NCBI RefSeq assembly: GCF_003696285.1 | Contig: NZ_RFFL01000002.1 | Coordinates: 62,001 to 126,000 of the forward strand | DNA from: Stutzerimonas nitrititolerans | GTDB lineage: Bacteria; Pseudomonadota; Gammaproteobacteria; Pseudomonadales; Pseudomonadaceae | DNA length: 64,000 bases | Reading direction: 5' to 3' | Part shown: one piece after another, positions 37,813 to 46,745 of the stretch | Numbering within the stretch: position 1 is the stretch's first letter | Layout of the letters: each line of letters starts with the position of its first letter | Notes under the pieces: generated by a model | Told to the model about the DNA's origin: nothing | The model's database searches: none | The model's input: only the letters and a program-made list of their open reading frames with translations | Position numbers and translations under genes: made by a program

Positions 37813-38445
37813 TCACGTCGCTGCTCGCTTCACCGTCGCCAGCAACGCCGCGGCGCCGGCGAACATGGTCGCGAAACTGCGATTGACCAGCCGCTGCTGG
37901 CGCGGGGTGCGCAGCAACCGCAACACCCTGGCTGCCAGGCCCGTATAGCCGGCCATGACCAGCAGATCGACGACCACCATGGTCGCGCCCATCTCCACGT
38001 ATTGCAGCAGCAGCGGTTTGGTGGGGTCGAGAAACTGCGGCAGCACCGCCAGGATGAACACGATGGCCTTGGGGTTGCTGGCATTAACCACGAACCCGCG
38101 CAACACCAGGCTCAGCGGACGGCCAATGGGTCGCGGCGCGGCAGAATCATCCAGCGCCTGCGGCAGGGCCTGCCACTGTTTCCAGGCCAGCCACAGCAGA
38201 TAGGCGACACCGAACCACTTGATCAGGCCGAACGCCAGCTCGGAGGTGGCCAGCACTGCGCCGAGGCCCGCCGCCACGACGGCGATCTGCAGCACCAGCG
38301 CGACCTGCAAGCCAATGGCGTTCCAGTAGCCGCGCCAGAAACCGTACTGCAGCCCGCAGGACATCGAGGCGATGGCGCCGGCGCCCGGCGACAGGCTGAT
38401 CACCCAACTGGCGACGAAGAAGGCGAGCCAGGCTTCAAACGACAT
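37813..38445 (-). CDS. LysE/RhtB-family amino-acid exporter
   Basis: 210-residue inner-membrane protein with about six hydrophobic segments. The family signature SLSPGAGAIASMSCGLQYG occurs near the N-terminus, and GFVVNASNPKAIVFILAVLPQF marks the central region. Exports amino acids or homoserine-type compounds; the substrate cannot be predicted. Two ATGs are adjacent; AGGAG (complement of 38452-38456) is three bases from the first and six from the second, so the second (38445) is taken. Confidence 0.9.
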   Translation of the reverse strand: MSFEAWLAFFVASWVISLSPGAGAIASMSCGLQYGFWRGYWNAIGLQVALVLQIAVVAAGLGAVLATSELAFGLIKWFGVAYLLWLAWKQWQALPQALDDSAAPRPIGRPLSLVLRGFVVNASNPKAIVFILAVLPQFLDPTKPLLLQYVEMGATMVVVDLLVMAGYTGLAARVLRLLRTPRQQRLVNRSFATMFAGAAALLATVKRAAT

Positions 38446-38479
38446 CATGCACTCCTCTTTCGATGGTTCCGACCGGGGT

Positions 38480-39241
38480 TCAGTCCGGCAGGTCCTTGCC
38501 GAGCTTCACCGGTTCCTTGAGCTTGCGCCCCATGGCCTTGCGCATGCGGATGTTCAGTGCCTCGACTGCCAGCGAGAAGGCCATCGCGAAGTAGACATAG
38601 CCTTTCGGCACGTGCGCACCAAACGCCTCGGCGACCAGCAGGGTGCCGACCACGATCAGGAACGACAGCGCGAGGATCTTCAGCGTGGGGTGCTTCTCGA
38701 TGAAATCGCTGATGGTGCCCGCCGACAGCATCATCACCCCGACCGCGATGACGATGGCAGCAATCATCACCTGAACGTTCTCCACCAGGCCTACGGCGGT
38801 GATCACCGAATCCAGCGAGAAGACGATATCAATCACCGCGATCTGCAGGATGATCCCGACGAATCCGGCCTTCACCGCACCGCCTGTGCCGCTCGCCTGC
38901 TCTTCCTCGCCCTCGACGCTGTGCCAGATTTCCATGGTGCTCTTGAACAGCAGGAACAGGCCACCGAAGAACAGGATCAGATCACGCCCGGAAACCCCGT
39001 GGTCCATGATGGTGAACAGATCGTCGGTCAGGCGCATGACCCAGGCGATCGACAGCAACAGCAGGATCCGCGTACCCATCGCCAGGGCCAGGCCGAAGAA
39101 GCGCGCCTTGGGTTGCTGCTCCTTGGGCAGGCGCGCCACCAGGATCGAGATGAAGATGATGTTGTCGATACCGAGGACGATTTCCAGGGCGGTCAGGGTC
39201 AGGAACGCGACCCAGATTTCAGGGCTGCTCAGCCATTCCAT
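38480..39241 (-). CDS. TerC-family integral membrane protein
   Basis: 253 residues with about seven membrane segments. The two acidic membrane motifs typical of TerC are present: LEIVLGIDNIIFISIL near residue 20 and IVFSLDSVITAVG near 140. Family members export or load manganese or confer tellurite resistance; without other ter genes, metal export is the likelier role (inference). It is separated from the MscS-like gene by five bases, and the ABC-F, MscS, TerC and LysE genes form a same-strand run. Confidence 0.9.
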   Translation of the reverse strand: MEWLSSPEIWVAFLTLTALEIVLGIDNIIFISILVARLPKEQQPKARFFGLALAMGTRILLLLSIAWVMRLTDDLFTIMDHGVSGRDLILFFGGLFLLFKSTMEIWHSVEGEEEQASGTGGAVKAGFVGIILQIAVIDIVFSLDSVITAVGLVENVQVMIAAIVIAVGVMMLSAGTISDFIEKHPTLKILALSFLIVVGTLLVAEAFGAHVPKGYVYFAMAFSLAVEALNIRMRKAMGRKLKEPVKLGKDLPD

Positions 39242-39246
39242 AAGGT

Positions 39247-39831
39247 TTAATTCTCGTTGGAGCTGTGGTTGTAGAGCCGTACTTCGCTGCCGCGCCAGCG
39301 ACGCACGACCTTCTGGAAGAACAGGCTATTGGGCACTTGCACGATCGCGCCGGTTCCACTCTCGACTACCTCCTCGAGGGTGGTGTACAGCAGGTTGATG
39401 TTGATCACCCGGCCTTTGACGATGGGCTTGTCGAAACTTTCCACCAGTTCCACCACGTCCCCCAGCCGGAAGGGACCAACGGTCAGGATCAGCACGGCGC
39501 AAAGCAGGTTGGACAATACGCTCCAGATGGCGAAGAACGCGATTGCCGCCACCGCAACGAAACCGGACAGCGCGGTCCAGAGCACCGTCGCGGAGACGCC
39601 GACACGCTCCAGCACCATGATCAGCGCACCGCCCATGATGAACCAGCGAATACCACCACGCACCGGTAGCAGCAGCTCCGGCGGCAGTGGATAACGCTCG
39701 GCGATTCGGTTCAGGCCGCGCGCCACGAACCGCTGCAGGATATAGGCGACCAGCAGAATCAGCAGGATCTGCGTGCCCAGCAGCAGTTGTTCCTGCCATT
39801 GCTCGAACATTCGCAACAGCTGCTCGTTCAT
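39247..39831 (-). CDS. small MscS-like mechanosensitive channel
   Basis: 194 residues. Three membrane segments at about 15-35, 60-78 and 85-115 are followed by a short beta domain (FRLGDVVELVESFDKPIVKGRV, then VPNSLFFQKVVRRW). The order matches the pore helix plus middle-beta domain of MscS, but the C-terminal alpha-beta domain is missing, so it is a reduced form. The start overlaps the ABC-F stop by four bases, suggesting coupling. Confidence 0.82.
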   Translation of the reverse strand: MNEQLLRMFEQWQEQLLLGTQILLILLVAYILQRFVARGLNRIAERYPLPPELLLPVRGGIRWFIMGGALIMVLERVGVSATVLWTALSGFVAVAAIAFFAIWSVLSNLLCAVLILTVGPFRLGDVVELVESFDKPIVKGRVININLLYTTLEEVVESGTGAIVQVPNSLFFQKVVRRWRGSEVRLYNHSSNEN

Positions 39832-41738
39832 GAATTGGCCTCCAGTTGGCTCTGCAGGGCTTCCAGCGTTTCCAGCGCCTGCAGCCAGGCCTCCTCCAGC
39901 TCACCCTCACGCACCTTCAGCGCGGCCTGACGGGCCAGCAGATCGCGCAGTTCGTCCTTGCGAGCGGACTCGTACAGCGCCGAGTCGGCAAGGCGGGCAT
40001 CCAGGCCGGCAAGCTGCTCATGGACCTCGGAAAGATTCTTTTCCAGCTTGTCCGCCTCACGCTTGTGCGGCGCCAGTTGCTGGCGCAGGGCCGCTGCGGC
40101 CTGTCTTTGCGCGCGCTTGTCGGTCTTGTCCGCGGCCGCTTCAGGCGCGGCGGCCGGCTGCTGGCGGCTCCGGTAGTCGACCAGCCAGCGCGCGTAATCG
40201 TCGAGGTCGCCGTCGAAATCCTCGACCCGGCCATCGGCGACCAGGCGGAACTCGTCGGTGGTGCTCTTGAGCAGGTGGCGATCGTGGGACACCACCAGTA
40301 CCGCACCTTCGAAATCCTGCAGCGCCAGCGTCAGCGCCAGGCGCATTTCCAGGTCGAGGTGGTTGGTCGGCTCATCGAGCAGCAGCAGGTTCGGCTTGCC
40401 CCAGGCGATCAGCGCCAGGGCCAGGCGCGCCTTCTCGCCGCCGGAAAAGTTCAGCACCGGCTCGTCGCAGCGGTCGCCGCGAAAATCGAAGCCGCCGAGA
40501 AAATCGCGCAGCGTCTGTTCGCGCTCGCCGGCGGCGATGCGCTGCAAGTGCAGCAAGGGGCTGGCCTTGGGGTCCAGCGCATCGAGCTGGTGCTGGGCGA
40601 AGTAGCCGATCACCAGGTTCTCGCCACGCTGCAGATGACCGCCGAGCGGCTGCAGCTCGGCGGCCAGTGTCTTGATCAGTGTGGATTTGCCGGCGCCATT
40701 CGGCCCGAGCAGGCCGATGCGGGCGCCGGGCACGAGCTGCAGCTTGACCTTGTCCAGAACCTGCTTGCCGGGATAGCCGAGGGTCCCTTCCGACAGATCC
40801 AGCAGCGGGCTGGATACCTTGTCCGCCTCGCGGAAGGAAAAGTCGAAGGGCGAATCTATATGCGCCGGCGCCAACTCTTCGAGTTTCTCCAGCGCCTTGA
40901 TCCGACTCTGCGCCTGACGCGCCTTGGTGGCCTTGGCCTTGAAGCGGCGGATGAAGCTTTCCATGTGGGCGCGCTGCGCCTGCTGCTTCTCGAACGCTTG
41001 CTGCTGCTGCGCCAGCCGCTCGGCCCTGGTGCGCTCGAAAGCCGAGTAACCGCCGCGGTACAGGGTCAGCTTGCGCTGTTCGAGATGCACGACGTGATCG
41101 ACCACAGCATCGAGGAAGTCGCGGTCGTGGGAAATCAGGATCAGCGTGCCCGGATAGCTTTTCAGCCAGTCTTCCAGCCAGAGGATGGCATCGAGGTCGA
41201 GGTGGTTGGTCGGTTCGTCGAGCAGCAGCAACTCGGAGGGGCACATCAGCGCCTGCGCCAGATTCAGGCGCATCCGCCAGCCGCCGGAAAAGCTGCCGAC
41301 CGCCAACTCCATCTGCTCGTTGGAAAAACCAAGGCCAGCCAGCAGCTTGCGGGCGCGGGCATCGGCGGTATAGCCGTCGGCACTGTCCAGTTCGCTGTGC
41401 AGGCGCGCCAGGGCGACGCCATCGTGTTCCTGCTCGGCGGCCACCAGTTGCGCCTGGACGCGACGCAGCGTCTCGTCGCCGTCCAGCACGTAATCGACCG
41501 CCAGCCGTTCGAGGGTATCGACCTCCTGGCGCATGTGCGCGATGCGCCAGTCCGGCGGCATCTGGCTATCGCCGCCATCGGGCATCAGTTCGCCACGCAG
41601 CAACGCGAACAGGCTGGACTTTCCGGCGCCATTGGCGCCCACCAGCCCGGCTTTCTGGCCGGGATACAGGGTCAGTTCGGCGCCTTCCAGCAGACGCTGG
41701 GGACCACGCTGTAGAGTAAGGTTCTGAAGTCGGATCAT
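39828..41738 (-). CDS. ABC-F family ATPase (YheS-like)
   Basis: 636 residues with two ABC cassettes and no membrane segments. Walker A motifs are GANGAGKSS (about 35-43) and GPNGAGKST (about 345). Signatures are GSFSGGWRMRLNLA and LNFSGGEKARLAL, each followed by LLLLDEPTNHLDL. The inter-domain linker is rich in Gln/Arg/Lys, and a C-terminal coiled coil of about 100 residues follows an Ala-rich linker. ABC-F proteins act on the ribosome; length and layout match YheS rather than EttA or Uup. Confidence 0.92.
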   Translation of the reverse strand: MIRLQNLTLQRGPQRLLEGAELTLYPGQKAGLVGANGAGKSSLFALLRGELMPDGGDSQMPPDWRIAHMRQEVDTLERLAVDYVLDGDETLRRVQAQLVAAEQEHDGVALARLHSELDSADGYTADARARKLLAGLGFSNEQMELAVGSFSGGWRMRLNLAQALMCPSELLLLDEPTNHLDLDAILWLEDWLKSYPGTLILISHDRDFLDAVVDHVVHLEQRKLTLYRGGYSAFERTRAERLAQQQQAFEKQQAQRAHMESFIRRFKAKATKARQAQSRIKALEKLEELAPAHIDSPFDFSFREADKVSSPLLDLSEGTLGYPGKQVLDKVKLQLVPGARIGLLGPNGAGKSTLIKTLAAELQPLGGHLQRGENLVIGYFAQHQLDALDPKASPLLHLQRIAAGEREQTLRDFLGGFDFRGDRCDEPVLNFSGGEKARLALALIAWGKPNLLLLDEPTNHLDLEMRLALTLALQDFEGAVLVVSHDRHLLKSTTDEFRLVADGRVEDFDGDLDDYARWLVDYRSRQQPAAAPEAAADKTDKRAQRQAAAALRQQLAPHKREADKLEKNLSEVHEQLAGLDARLADSALYESARKDELRDLLARQAALKVREGELEEAWLQALETLEALQSQLEANS

Positions 41739-41803
41739 AATGGCGGCGGAGTTTATCAGTTCGCCCTGAACGCCAGCCGACCGCCAACGAAAAAAATCAG
41801 CTC

Positions 41804-42283
41804 ATGCGCACTACCGATCTCTGGTCCTTCTCCCTCGCCTGCTACGCCCGCCCCGGAGTGGAAAGGCTTTGCCTCGATCTGCAGGAACAGGGTGTAGATA
41901 TCTGCCTGCTGCTTTGCGGGGCCTGGCTCGAGGCACGTGCAATCACCTGCACGCCGCAGCGCCTGGAACGACTGCGGCAACTCGCCGACCACTGGCAGCA
42001 CGAAGTCGTCACACCATTACGCAGCCTGCGTCAGAACTGGCGAGGCGCGGCGCAGTCGGACCCGCAGCTGAAGGCGCTCAGGGAGCAGCTGAAGGCACTG
42101 GAACTGGCGGCGGAGAAGACGTTGCTAGGCAGGCTGGGGCGTGAGACGCACGACTGGTCGACGCAGAGCGGCCCTGCCGCCTGGCTGGAGCCGCTCACCA
42201 GGAGCGTGAGTGATGGCGATGCGGCACGGGAATTCCTGCGCCGCATCGCAGCCGCGGTTCAGCTGGAGCTCGCGGGCGCCTGA
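41804..42283 (+). CDS. TIGR02444 family protein
   Basis: 159-residue cytosolic protein without known function. The start LWSFSLACYARPGVERLCL and the segment GVDICLLLCGAWLEARAI are characteristic of TIGR02444. The rest is helical and Arg/Glu-rich. It is divergent from the ABC-F gene (65-base gap) and its last 25 bases overlap the end of algP on the other strand. Confidence 0.82.
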   Translation: MRTTDLWSFSLACYARPGVERLCLDLQEQGVDICLLLCGAWLEARAITCTPQRLERLRQLADHWQHEVVTPLRSLRQNWRGAAQSDPQLKALREQLKALELAAEKTLLGRLGRETHDWSTQSGPAAWLEPLTRSVSDGDAAREFLRRIAAAVQLELAGA

Positions 42284-42951
42284 GTGGCTCTGGCCGGCTT
42301 GCGTGTCGCGGGTTTGCGCGGGGCCGGTTTCTTCGCTGCGGCGGGCTTCGCCGCGTCTACCGTGGGCTTGGCTGCGGCTGCCGGTTTGGCTTTGCTGGTC
42401 GTCGAGCGTGTTGCACGCGGTTTAGCCGCGGCTGCCCTGGCCGCCGGTGCCGGCTTGGTTCCGGCAGCCTTGGTCGCCGCCTGCGCGGGAGTGGTTTTCG
42501 GAGTACTGCGCTGCCTGCTTCTGGAAGGCGCGGCGGCCGAGGCGCTCTTGGCCGGTGCTATCACCGTCTGGGCGGCGGCCTCTTCAACCCGACGGATGCC
42601 TTCCGCCAGCTTCAGGCTCTGCTGGGTATCGCGTTCGAGATCGGCCAGATAAGCCAGGGTTTCGCGCTGACGAACATCGAGCAGCGCCAGCGCTTCGTCA
42701 AGCTCATCGATACGCGCGCGCGCCTTGCCTTGCGCCTTGGACTTACCGGCTGCGCCCGCTTCGTCCAGCTTCGCCCGCGCCCGGACAAGCTTGTCGCGGG
42801 TCTTGCCGCGCTGCTTTTCCAACTTCGCGAGCAGGCCGTGCGCCTCTTTCTGCGCATCGGCGCAGGCCTTTTCCAGATGCTCGACGAGACTGCGTGACAG
42901 CTGCTGCAGCAAGTGCAATGGACTGCTGACCGTCTTTTTCTTTGCTGGCAT
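42259..42951 (-). CDS. algP: AlgP, histone H1-like protein
   Basis: 230 residues. The N-terminal half (to about 120) is a charged helical domain starting MPAKKKTVSSPLHLLQQLSR. The C-terminal half is Ala/Lys/Pro-rich with KPAA-type repeats, like eukaryotic H1 tails. In P. aeruginosa AlgP (AlgR3) is a DNA-binding positive factor for alginate genes with a longer, variable repeat tail; here the tail is short. The ATG at 42949-42951 is chosen over one 20 codons upstream. It follows algQ by 91 bases, and its 3' end overlaps the convergent TIGR02444 gene by 25 bases. Confidence 0.9.
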   Translation of the reverse strand: MPAKKKTVSSPLHLLQQLSRSLVEHLEKACADAQKEAHGLLAKLEKQRGKTRDKLVRARAKLDEAGAAGKSKAQGKARARIDELDEALALLDVRQRETLAYLADLERDTQQSLKLAEGIRRVEEAAAQTVIAPAKSASAAAPSRSRQRSTPKTTPAQAATKAAGTKPAPAARAAAAKPRATRSTTSKAKPAAAAKPTVDAAKPAAAKKPAPRKPATRKPARATQAPASSS

Positions 42952-43042
42952 TGCGGCGCCTCCTGGCAGGTAAGATGCCGTCATACTAGACGGCCCGCCG
43001 ACATCCGCCAACAGCAGGCGCCTCGCTCATGAAGAGCGGTGA

Positions 43043-43507
43043 CTACGCGGTCGCAGCCGTCTGCCGATGCGCCGTATGCAGCACTTCGATCAGGCAGTCT
43101 TCCAGCTCGAATCGCTCGTGCAGCAGCTGCCCGAGACGCTTCAGTTCATCGGGCAGATCGGGGCTCTCCAGGCAATCGCCGTTATCGCAGCGATCATTGA
43201 ATGCCACCGCCGCTCCGGTAATGGCCTCGATGCGGGGATAGATCTGCCTGGCCAGTTCCAGGCCGCGCTGATCGCCGAATGCCTCGCCTTCATGGATTAG
43301 CTGCTCGTAGATCTCGAAATGGCCTGCCGACACGTAGTCGAGCAGCAGCTGGCAGAATTTCTGCAATGCCGGGCGGGTCACCGGTTCGACACCCGTATGC
43401 AGTTCATGGAAAGCAGTGATCAGTGCGTGGCGTTCCTGCAGCCAACGATCAATCAGCAGATGCACACCTCCCCAGCGTTCCTGGGCGTTCCGACAGCTCT
43501 CGAGCAT
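43043..43507 (-). CDS. algQ: Rsd/AlgQ anti-sigma-70 factor
   Basis: 154-residue helical protein ([20 protein letters not shown], then [20 protein letters not shown]) matching the Rsd/AlgQ family, which binds region 4 of the housekeeping sigma factor and shifts RNA polymerase toward alternative sigma factors. In P. aeruginosa AlgQ also affects alginate and siderophore genes. The 281-base gap between it and dsbH holds no gene and must include its promoter, which I could not assign. Confidence 0.95.
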   Translation of the reverse strand: MLESCRNAQERWGGVHLLIDRWLQERHALITAFHELHTGVEPVTRPALQKFCQLLLDYVSAGHFEIYEQLIHEGEAFGDQRGLELARQIYPRIEAITGAAVAFNDRCDNGDCLESPDLPDELKRLGQLLHERFELEDCLIEVLHTAHRQTAATA

Positions 43508-43788
43508 GATGACCTCACTTCCCTAATCGATAATGCTTATGGCGCCTTCCGAGACGATCTTTTTGTCTACCGGTATCGGCTTGGGTGAGTGGCGGCGGCT
43601 ATGGCGATAACCCTACACCGCCCGAGCAGACTATGCCGGCACGATGGAAGGTTCAAGCAATGCCGGCAAAATTCGCCAGACGGCTCGGCGCGGGTCGAAC
43701 AAGCGCAACGAGCCGTGCATCATGGACCACCGGGCGCGGTGATCATTCCCTCGGGGATGTTTCCGTTTCGTACAGAGCCGGGCCGGCC

Positions 43789-44280
43789 TCAGTCGCGCCG
43801 CAGCATCTGCCAGATGCAGAACAGCGACATGGCGATGAATGCCAGCAGGGTCCATTCGGGAATGCTCATGCCCAGCAGCGTCCAGCTGACTTCTGCGCAC
43901 TCGGCCGTGCCATGCAGCACCAGGCGAGCGATCTCCTGGAACGGCAGCGCATCCATCATGTATTCGAGGCTTGGCAGGCAGCTGGGAAGCTGGTCGGCCG
44001 GCACGCTCTGCAGCCAGATCTGCCGGCCAGCGGTCGCGGCACCGAGGATCGCGAACAGCAGTGCCAGAACGGAGTAAGCCACACGTCCGCCGCGCCCCGG
44101 CGAGTGGATGCCAGCCACCAGGCAGACCAGCCCGAAACCGATGATGCAGATCCGCTGCACGATGCACAGCGGGCAGGGCAGCAGCCCCATCACGTGCTCC
44201 ATGTAGAGCGCCACGCCAATCAGCAACGCACAACCTGCAAAGGCGAGAAAGAACAGCGAACGGGAGCTGGCCAGATTCAT
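43789..44280 (-). CDS. dsbH: DsbB-type disulfide-bond oxidoreductase
   Basis: 163-residue four-helix inner-membrane protein that reoxidises DsbA using quinone. The two cysteine pairs of DsbB are present: CPLC (Cys36, Cys39) after the first helix, and Cys101 with Cys128 in the second periplasmic loop. The gene lies directly after hemY, the place of P. aeruginosa dsbH, a second DsbB paralogue. The ATG at 44278-44280 is used; an upstream in-frame Met would add 19 polar residues and overlap hemY. Confidence 0.9.
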   Translation of the reverse strand: MNLASSRSLFFLAFAGCALLIGVALYMEHVMGLLPCPLCIVQRICIIGFGLVCLVAGIHSPGRGGRVAYSVLALLFAILGAATAGRQIWLQSVPADQLPSCLPSLEYMMDALPFQEIARLVLHGTAECAEVSWTLLGMSIPEWTLLAFIAMSLFCIWQMLRRD

Positions 44281-44333
44281 GACGATTCCGCGAGTAGAAA
44301 AGCCCGATACGGTAGAGCGCCCCACGTGATGCA

Positions 44334-45587
44334 TCAAGCCTCGAGTTTCGGTTTTGCCAGCGGCAACCTGTCGCGACCGACATTGCTGCGATCGAGCAGG
44401 CCCAACCCCTCCAGGAACAACCGGTTACTACGCTCCGACTCACCCAGTTGGGCAAGCAACCGCGCCAGCTCGGCGCAGGTTTCCGGCCGATGTTCCATGC
44501 GCAGGCTGGCCTCCAGATAATCGCGGGCCTTGCCCCACAGCTCGTTACGCAGACTCAGGCGGCCCAGCGCCAGCAGCAGCTCGGCGTTCTCGGGATGCGC
44601 CTTGAGCCACGCCTCGGCATGCGACAGCTGCCGGGAGGGCTCGCGCCCACGCACACGGCCGTAACGCTCCACCAGTCGTTCGTCGAAGTCGCGCTTGAGC
44701 GCCGCGAGCAGCACCTCCTCGGCCTTCGCCTCGGCGCCCAGGCGGCTCAGCCCGTCGGCATAAGCGCGCACGATCAGCGGCTCGCTGCGCAGCGCATTCG
44801 GCACTGTCTGCCAGCGTTGGCTCAGCGCCGACGTCGGATCGCCCTCGACCGCCCCCTGTACTCGACCGACCTGTTCGAGCGCGGCCGTCCAGGCCAGCAA
44901 CTCCAGTTCGCTCAATCGCGCAGGCGGCAACGCACGTTGCTTGCGCAACTCCGGCAACAGGCGGCACAGCGCCGGCCAGTCTTCCAGCTGTACGTAGAGC
45001 TGCTGCAACATGCTCAGGACATAGGAATGGCGGGGATATTCATCGTGCAGTGCGACCAGCGAATCGCGTGCCTCGACATACTGGCCACGGGCGATCTGCA
45101 GCTGCGCCTGAGTCAGGCCCACCGCCAGCCTGGCTTCCGGTGCCCGCTCGCGGGCCTGACGCAGCAGTTCATCGCTCTGTTCGTACTCGCCCAGCTCGTT
45201 GGCGGCACGTGCGGCGCCCAGGTAATGCACCAGCGGCTGGCGATCATGCTCCGCCGCAGTCCGCAGGTGCGCCAGCGCCGGGCTCCACTGGCCTTCCGCC
45301 AATTCGCGCAAACCATCGTGCGAAGCCTTGGCCAGACGACGCTCGCGATGCCGGCGCGACCAGGGATTGACCAGCGCGCCCGAGGCCTGCAGCAGCCCCA
45401 ACAGCCAGTGCACCGCCATCGCCAGCAACCAGACGCAGGCGAGCAGCGCCAGAAATACCCAGAAGCTCGACTCATAGCGGAACTGGTCATAGGTGATCAG
45501 CACATAACCGGCGCTCCGGCTGATCGCCCAACCGAGAAAGCCGACGACGGCGAGCAGGAGAATGAATACCAGGGCCAGGCGTTTCAT
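44334..45587 (-). CDS. hemY: HemY-type TPR membrane protein
   Basis: 417 residues: two N-terminal membrane segments (about 5-27 and 42-66) followed by tetratricopeptide-like helical repeats in the cytoplasm or periplasm. It is the conserved partner of hemX at the end of the hemCDXY cluster. It is not the protoporphyrinogen oxidase that shares the symbol in Bacillus. Its exact role in haem metabolism is unproven. Separated from hemX by five bases. Confidence 0.88.
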   Translation of the reverse strand: MKRLALVFILLLAVVGFLGWAISRSAGYVLITYDQFRYESSFWVFLALLACVWLLAMAVHWLLGLLQASGALVNPWSRRHRERRLAKASHDGLRELAEGQWSPALAHLRTAAEHDRQPLVHYLGAARAANELGEYEQSDELLRQARERAPEARLAVGLTQAQLQIARGQYVEARDSLVALHDEYPRHSYVLSMLQQLYVQLEDWPALCRLLPELRKQRALPPARLSELELLAWTAALEQVGRVQGAVEGDPTSALSQRWQTVPNALRSEPLIVRAYADGLSRLGAEAKAEEVLLAALKRDFDERLVERYGRVRGREPSRQLSHAEAWLKAHPENAELLLALGRLSLRNELWGKARDYLEASLRMEHRPETCAELARLLAQLGESERSNRLFLEGLGLLDRSNVGRDRLPLAKPKLEA

Positions 45588-45592
45588 GTGCG

Positions 45593-46729
45593 CTACGCCT
45601 CCTGTTCCGGCATTTCGGGCTCGGCCGGCGTCTCATTCGGCGCCTCGCGTTTCTCGACGTAGGCCTGCAATGCCTTCAGCGCCGAGGACAGGTCCGGCAG
45701 TTGCACCTCGACCTCACGTTGCGCCAGCGCGTCGATGCGCTCGCGCAAGCCGCGCGCTTGGCCGTTGTCTTCGCTGAAATGATCCGAGATCAGCGCGCTC
45801 GCCTGCTGCAGCGCCTGCCGGTACACCTCGGCATTGCCGTTGAGCACGGCCCACTGCGCCTGCTCGATGGCCAATGACAGCGCCAGGCGCACCTGCCCCA
45901 GCGTCTGCCCGGCCAGCAGCGGCTTGACGTCGGCACTGGCATCGAAGTCGACGCGCACATAGCGGGTCAGTTCATCCAGCCAACGCTGCCAGCGGCTCTG
46001 GCCGAGATCTTCGGGCCCCGCCTCGCCATTGACGAATTCAGGCGCCAGGGCACTGAGCTGGCTGCTCTGCCCACGCAACGCACCGAGTTGCAGGAACAGC
46101 CCGGTACGATCGAGCTGCGGCAGGCTGCGCAGCGCTTCGAGGCCTTCCAGCAGTTTCTGGCGGGCGGCGTAAGCGCTCGGATCGTCCTGCTTCTGCAGGA
46201 TGAGGTCGGCTTCGGCGACCAGCATTTCAGCGCTTTTCACGTCCTGCATGGCCGACAGCTGCAGCATGGCCATGCGCAGCAGATGTTCGGCTTCGGCCAG
46301 GCGCCACTCCTCGCGACTGGCGCCCAGCACCTGCTCGACGCGCCCGGCCAGGCGCTGCTGATCGCTCTGCAAGGTGGCGAGCAGGCGCCGCCGTTCATCC
46401 AGTTCGGCCGCTGAGGGCAGCTGCTCCAGGCGCCCGAGACGCGCGGCCAGTTGCTGATTGCCGGCAGCCAGTTGCCGCGTCTGTTCATCGGCCTTCTGCA
46501 GCGATGCCTGCCGGTCGGCTTCCTGCGCACCGAGCTGCTGCAGTTGCCAGTAGCTGTAGCCGCCCAGCGCCATGCCGCCAAGGCCGACCAGCAGCGCCAG
46601 CGATGCAACGGCCTTGGCGCCGCCACTGGACGCTGGCCGGGATGGTACGGGCTTGGCAGGTTCGGCAGCGTGTGCCGGCTCACTGGCAGGGGTTTGCAGC
46701 GGGTCTTTGTTGGAGTCTGCTTCGCTCAC
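45593..46729 (-). CDS. hemX: HemX-type membrane protein
   Basis: 378 residues: a cytoplasmic start, a single membrane segment at about 40-61, a coiled coil of about 60 residues rich in Gln/Leu/Arg, and a helical C-terminal domain. Historically annotated as uroporphyrinogen-III methyltransferase, but no such catalytic domain is present here. It begins with GTG (46727-46729), seven bases after AGGA, and is 16 bases from the hemD stop. The hemX-hemY pair is thought to be a scaffold or regulator of tetrapyrrole synthesis. Confidence 0.88.
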   Translation of the reverse strand: MSEADSNKDPLQTPASEPAHAAEPAKPVPSRPASSGGAKAVASLALLVGLGGMALGGYSYWQLQQLGAQEADRQASLQKADEQTRQLAAGNQQLAARLGRLEQLPSAAELDERRRLLATLQSDQQRLAGRVEQVLGASREEWRLAEAEHLLRMAMLQLSAMQDVKSAEMLVAEADLILQKQDDPSAYAARQKLLEGLEALRSLPQLDRTGLFLQLGALRGQSSQLSALAPEFVNGEAGPEDLGQSRWQRWLDELTRYVRVDFDASADVKPLLAGQTLGQVRLALSLAIEQAQWAVLNGNAEVYRQALQQASALISDHFSEDNGQARGLRERIDALAQREVEVQLPDLSSALKALQAYVEKREAPNETPAEPEMPEQEA

Positions 46730-46745
46730 ATTTCCATCCTTTGCT

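Noticed and set aside
41804-42283. Possible toxin or defence gene between ABC-F and algP
   Set aside because: It matches the TIGR02444 family in its normal pseudomonad place.
43508-43788. Possible small gene between algQ and dsbH
   Set aside because: Only shadow-like frames without ribosome sites; nothing conserved recognised.
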